Position numbers and translations under genes: made by a program. Shown here in pieces: positions 63,894 through 64,000 of a stretch of 64,000 nt of DNA. Below the pieces are notes generated by a model, which searched no databases, was not told the DNA's origin, and worked only from the letters and a program-made list of their open reading frames with translations. How positions within the stretch are numbered: position 1 is the stretch's first letter; each line of letters opens with the position of its first letter. This stretch comes from Callipepla californica brunnescens (lineage: Eukaryota; Chordata; Aves; Galliformes; Odontophoridae): positions 37,701,502-37,765,501 of the forward strand of contig JALIRH010000004.1 of the NCBI GenBank assembly GCA_023055505.1, read 5' to 3'.

Positions 63894-64000
63894 TGGCAGA
63901 AATCTAAAGCTCTGGCAGCATCAAAACCTCATTGTGATTTCCTACTTTTGAAATATTATTTTGTGTTACACCGCTGTAAAATAACACTAAGTGGGAGAAC

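Overview
The window is vertebrate nuclear DNA, almost certainly from a bird. It carries several degraded CR1 LINE 3' fragments (the dominant avian retroposon), a fragment resembling a bird LTR, long AT-rich introns, and one sharp CpG island. There are no operons, CRISPR arrays, prokaryote-like genes or RNA genes that I can recognise. I cannot name the species.

Two genes are arranged head to head around the CpG island at about 36.6-38.0 kb. To the left, on the minus strand, is the 5' half of RPS6KA5 (MSK1 kinase). I found five coding exons, at 37121-37049, 26573-26502, 16508-16290, 12712-12597 and 11937-11830. All splice phases are consistent, and together they encode residues 1-196, from the start Met through the DFG motif of the N-terminal kinase domain. 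The rest of the gene lies beyond base 1. To the right, on the plus strand, is the 5' part of DGLUCY (mitochondrial D-glutamate cyclase, formerly C14orf159). Its coding exons are at 55821-55923 (start codon and mitochondrial leader), 60070-60223, 60554-60752, 62408-62558 and 63646-63768, encoding residues 1-243. It continues past base 64000. The same two genes are adjacent and divergent in mammals, which supports both calls.

Most of the remaining sequence is intron. It contains eight clear CR1 fragments plus one doubtful one, a decayed but full-length-looking hAT (Charlie-type) DNA transposon at 57600-59595 inside a DGLUCY intron, many poly(A) tracts and several microsatellites. Two repeats stand out: an A23G21 homopurine block in RPS6KA5 intron 2, and a (TG)14(AG)n array that starts 45 bp after a DGLUCY 5' splice site.

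I saw no undescribed biological system. The most useful results are the complete phase-checked exon set, including a short DGLUCY start exon that ORF scanning misses; the hAT element with both candidate ends; the purine and UG repeats near splice sites; and the homopolymer strand asymmetry that changes at the bidirectional promoter.
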